DNA of 64,000 nucleotides from Lamellibrachia columna (Eukaryota; Annelida; Polychaeta; Sabellida; Siboglinidae): NCBI GenBank assembly GCA_963662155.1, contig OY759263.1, positions 5,926,890 to 5,990,889 of the forward strand, read 5' to 3'. Shown piece by piece: positions 61,107 to 64,000 of this stretch (position 1 is its first letter; each line of letters starts with the position of its first letter). The notes under the pieces were generated by a model. It saw only the letters and a program-made list of their open reading frames with translations, ran no database searches and was not told where the DNA came from. The position numbers and the translations under genes were made by a program.

Positions 61107-61316
61107 AATGAGTAACATGTCGTGGTCTCACATCACGTACTTATGTAAGTGATGGCTTATAAACGTGACATGGGGTAAATGAGTAACATGTCGTGGTCTC
61201 ACATCACGTACTTATGTAAGTGATGGCTTATAAACGTGACATGGGGTAAATGAGTAACATGTCGTGGTCTCACATCACGTACTTATGTAAGTGATGGCTT
61301 ATAAACGTGACATGGC
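61107..61316. repeat. 71-bp tandem repeat, 3 copies
   Basis: Essentially perfect copies starting GGGTAAATGAGTAACATGTC and ending AAACGTGACATG. Each unit contains CACGTACTTATGTAAGTG, an imperfect palindrome. Confidence 0.93.
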
Positions 61317-61319
61317 TAA

Positions 61320-62649
61320 CATCGATAACAAAAGCTTTAACTGACTAACTTACTCACTGCCTTCCTGACTTACTTACGTACTTAATGACGTACTTACTTA
61401 CTGACGGTTGACAACAACAACAACAGCACAACACAAACAATAGCCACACATAAAACATAAATCACAGTTTAGGTGTTGAAACGGCCAAGAAGAAGTGTGT
61501 CACTTATAACACTTGCCCAATTACCATAAATATAACAAGAAACATATAGTTACAGTATGCAACATGCATGATTACAACTTAACTATTTATATTTAAATAT
61601 GAATGATGAAATAACTGGAAATTGAAGTAGAGTCACTCAACACAGAGTTCTATTTTTGCATTGACACGTCCAAATATTTTGTGCTGCCTCCTCATTATAA
61701 GAGCAGTTATATTTTTAAGCTGCGTTGACGTGCGTTCATATAACGGTGAAGTGTAGTTAACAAGAACAAAGTCCGGTTGCGCGCGATGATATCTTGGCAA
61801 GTCGTCCAAATTAATACAAGTTAATATGTTTGGAGACTGCCTAAACCTACCTAATTGGCTCTGAACATCGACGCATTTTTTTTTACTTTAAGTGTAGAAA
61901 AAAATTATCAACCAACAACAGGTCACTCGACCGCAATAGACCAGTTGACATACAACTTGAAGCCACATTCACTGACCGCGTGATCACCGAGGTTAACGCT
62001 AACATGTTAATATAAAACAGATAAATGGAATGGAATTATCCTAATGATATTCCTTTTTGGTGTTGAACTGATAATATACATTTTATAAATTACCATAAAA
62101 TTATTCAATTCAACACCAATTCAACGTGTTTCCATTGGTTTCAATGTTGTGTACCAATCATTTCTGATTCTACATATAATAATTGTCCACCAAATGTCAA
62201 GCTTCTATCATCATTTAAACAATTCATGTATGATTTTTTTGTGGCGATCTTAGAAATGGCGGCCATTTTACGATGTTCCCATTGGTTCCCGCGTTGGGTG
62301 CCAATCATTTCTGATTCTACGTATAATAAAGTATACGTCCACCAAATTGCATGCTTCTATCATGCATTATCCGCAGGGCTGAATTTTAATTATGTACTTG
62401 TTGTTCTTATTGAATTACAAATGAATTTTTTTTATATTTATGTAGTTTTAATTGTTAAAGTTTGCAACAAGTGCTGTGTTAGCAAAACGTTGAAGTTAGT
62501 TTTGTATAGAACCTTCATGACACTTGGGTGTACACGGACTATTCAAATTGGCTGCTACATGAAGAAGAGCCGTACTATGACTTACCAATGCAAACTTCAT
62601 AGTGTTCGTCAACAATGAGGCACGTGTTCCTTGTCAAACAGGTGGCGGG
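61320..62649. other. AT-rich spacer with dispersed repeats
   Basis: Two related segments at about 62127-62214 and 62270-62361 share CCAATCATTTCTGATTCTAC and GTCCACCAAAT...GCTTCTATCAT. A hairpin is formed by TTGGTGTTGAACTGATAAT (62057) and its inverse ending CAACACCAA (about 62119). No gene is supported. Confidence 0.55.
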
Positions 62650-62876
62650 CGATTGGACTAAGAGCGCTTTATCGACGGCAGCATATCTTTCTGATTACGT
62701 GTGAACTTACACGTGCTGTACTTGACGTTACACATCGACATAAGCGGTTGTTGCGGTATGCAATGTGACGGGGTGAACAGACCTGAAGCCTATGCTTCAC
62801 TTTGATTAGATTTGAAGTACGATGTAAGGCATAGGTCGATGACGGAAATTTAGTCGAGGTCTTCGGGAGAAACAAG
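62650..62876. repeat. Diverged block duplicated at 54615-54850
   Basis: Partner of the block at 54.6 kb. It lies about 1 kb from the third cysteine-rich peptide locus. Confidence 0.6.
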
Positions 62877-62879
62877 ATG

Positions 62880-63830
62880 TTCCGTCAGCCTCAACATAAA
62901 CAACTTTATATTATTATAGAAAAGTAGAATATACAAGTGTTGCTGTAGCAGCAATGGCGCATATTTGAAGTTATCACATTTTCTTACACGATGGGCTTCG
63001 TAAGATGGGATGCTGGATGGAGTGAAGATTGGAAAGCGCCCTAACCTTCGGAAACGTGTCGCTCTTAGAACCCAACAGTAAATTCTAAGGGGTTATTTTT
63101 GGTACTGACTCGTTAAGATATTTTGCTTTTGTTCCTCAAATTTTTTTCTAAAATGTCGTCGTGCGAGCAGATCGTGTTTGTGTGGTAGGTTTTCGAAGGC
63201 AGCGATTTCAAATATTTTGTCCTTCGTTGACTTTCAAATCCGATAAAGCCAATTTCATCCACATCTTAGGAACTACAACACATGTGCCGCCTTATATTTA
63301 GTGCAATTGCAAAATGTATGTTTTCTTTTCTAGTACTTTCACTTTCATAATTATCCACATTTCCTACCACATTTGCACATTTCGGTGTGTCACACACTCA
63401 CCCTTTTTGCACGTCCAGATGTCCAGCTTACAACCCTTTCTGCACGTACAGGTGTCCAGCTTACAACCTTTTACACATCAACATTTCAACAGTTCCCGGC
63501 AAAAGTCATGTGATTTCCTACAAACTTTAGATGCAATAATTTTTATAATATAATTATATTTAATTTTGTACCTCAAGTGACAATTTGTACAATGTATCTG
63601 CATTATTATCATAAAATATGAATTACATTAATCCTGCCTGCATAAATTTTGCAATATGTCAATTAAAACGACTACAAAATAACATCTATAAAATATACCA
63701 TGCAACATTACATAATGTATCATTAAACTTCAAATTGATGACGGTACCCTATATAATGTTCAAATGGGCTGCAGTTTTTCATATTTCAACAACATTCTGA
63801 CATTTGATTGATATTTTTCAGTCTATATCC
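62880..63830. other. Unassigned spacer
   Basis: A 36-bp duplication at about 63400-63472 (GCACGT...GTCCAGCTTACAACC). No gene is supported. Confidence 0.4.
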
Positions 63831-63911
63831 ATTTTTCTCAGAATTGTTGCCAGGCGACAAGGTGTCAAGTCGTCATTGCAGAAACCCGCATGATGTCACA
63901 AAGCCAACAGT

Positions 63912-64000
63912 TCATTTGCTCATTGTTTTCCGATAAACCGACTTGCAGTGCTGGTCACACACCACAAAGAAGTCGTGGCACACTATCCAAACAGCCCTAC
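63912..64000 (-). CDS. Cysteine-rich secreted peptide paralogue, C-terminal part (cut by window end)
   Basis: The - strand reads AVWIVCHDFFVVCDQHCKSV, then YRKTMSK and a TGA stop. It matches the C-terminus of the 57.3-kb peptide with the same C-x6-C-x3-C spacing. The 3' flank is also homologous (AAGTCGTCATTGCAGAAACC at about 63869 against AAATCGTCATAGCAGAAATC near 57254). The leader and first cysteines lie beyond the window, so whether the copy is intact is unknown. Confidence 0.75.
   Translation of the reverse strand, partial: RAVWIVCHDFFVVCDQHCKSVYRKTMSK

Overview
This is eukaryotic, metazoan DNA. Coding sequence is sparse and intron-split with canonical GT/AG junctions, and much of the rest is microsatellites, minisatellites and decayed transposons. 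A neuropeptide precursor carrying repeated GFGD tetrapeptides, the achatin signature, points to a lophotrochozoan, most plausibly a mollusc. The species cannot be fixed from the sequence alone.

Four coding loci can be supported. (1) 6.9-7.5 kb, + strand: an achatin-type prohormone with five GFGD copies. (2) 19.0-22.1 kb, - strand: a three-exon rhodopsin-family peptide GPCR of the vasopressin/GnRH/CCAP-NPS type; all intron phases fit. (3) 37.1-45.2 kb, + strand: an eight-exon SLC22 organic-ion transporter that joins into one 514-residue frame. (4) 51.9-64 kb, - strand: a small array of paralogous secreted cysteine-rich peptide loci. It has one intact copy (57.3 kb), one pseudogene (51.9 kb) and one copy cut by the window edge (63.9 kb).

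Mobile DNA fills much of the remainder. A degenerate Ginger-type (KRBA2-like integrase) DNA transposon with TGTTACAG termini spans 15.1-18.3 kb. CR1-like non-LTR elements lie at 25.0-26.7, 30.9-33.7 and 48.8-51.8 kb, with fragments at 37.4, 47.2 and 48.3 kb. A non-autonomous hAT-like element with a perfect 8-bp target duplication sits at 33.7-34.5 kb. C-terminal fragments of other non-LTR reverse transcriptases lie at 5.1, 12.0 and 46.5 kb. Three probable copies of one tRNA-derived SINE-like family are at 23.8, 36.4 and 54.9 kb. At 58.3-60.9 kb two separate minisatellites have expanded around and inside a transposase-type zinc-knuckle coding segment.

Tandem repeats are unusually dense: more than 20 arrays, with units from 2 to about 180 bp. 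Several touch gene structure. A (CCGA)n array lies 28 bp from a splice donor of the GPCR gene. A 20-bp repeat copies a splice donor of the transporter four times. A 32-bp minisatellite fills most of transporter intron 4. The genes form no operon-like unit. The only functional link one might propose, peptide and receptor about 11.5 kb apart, is speculative.
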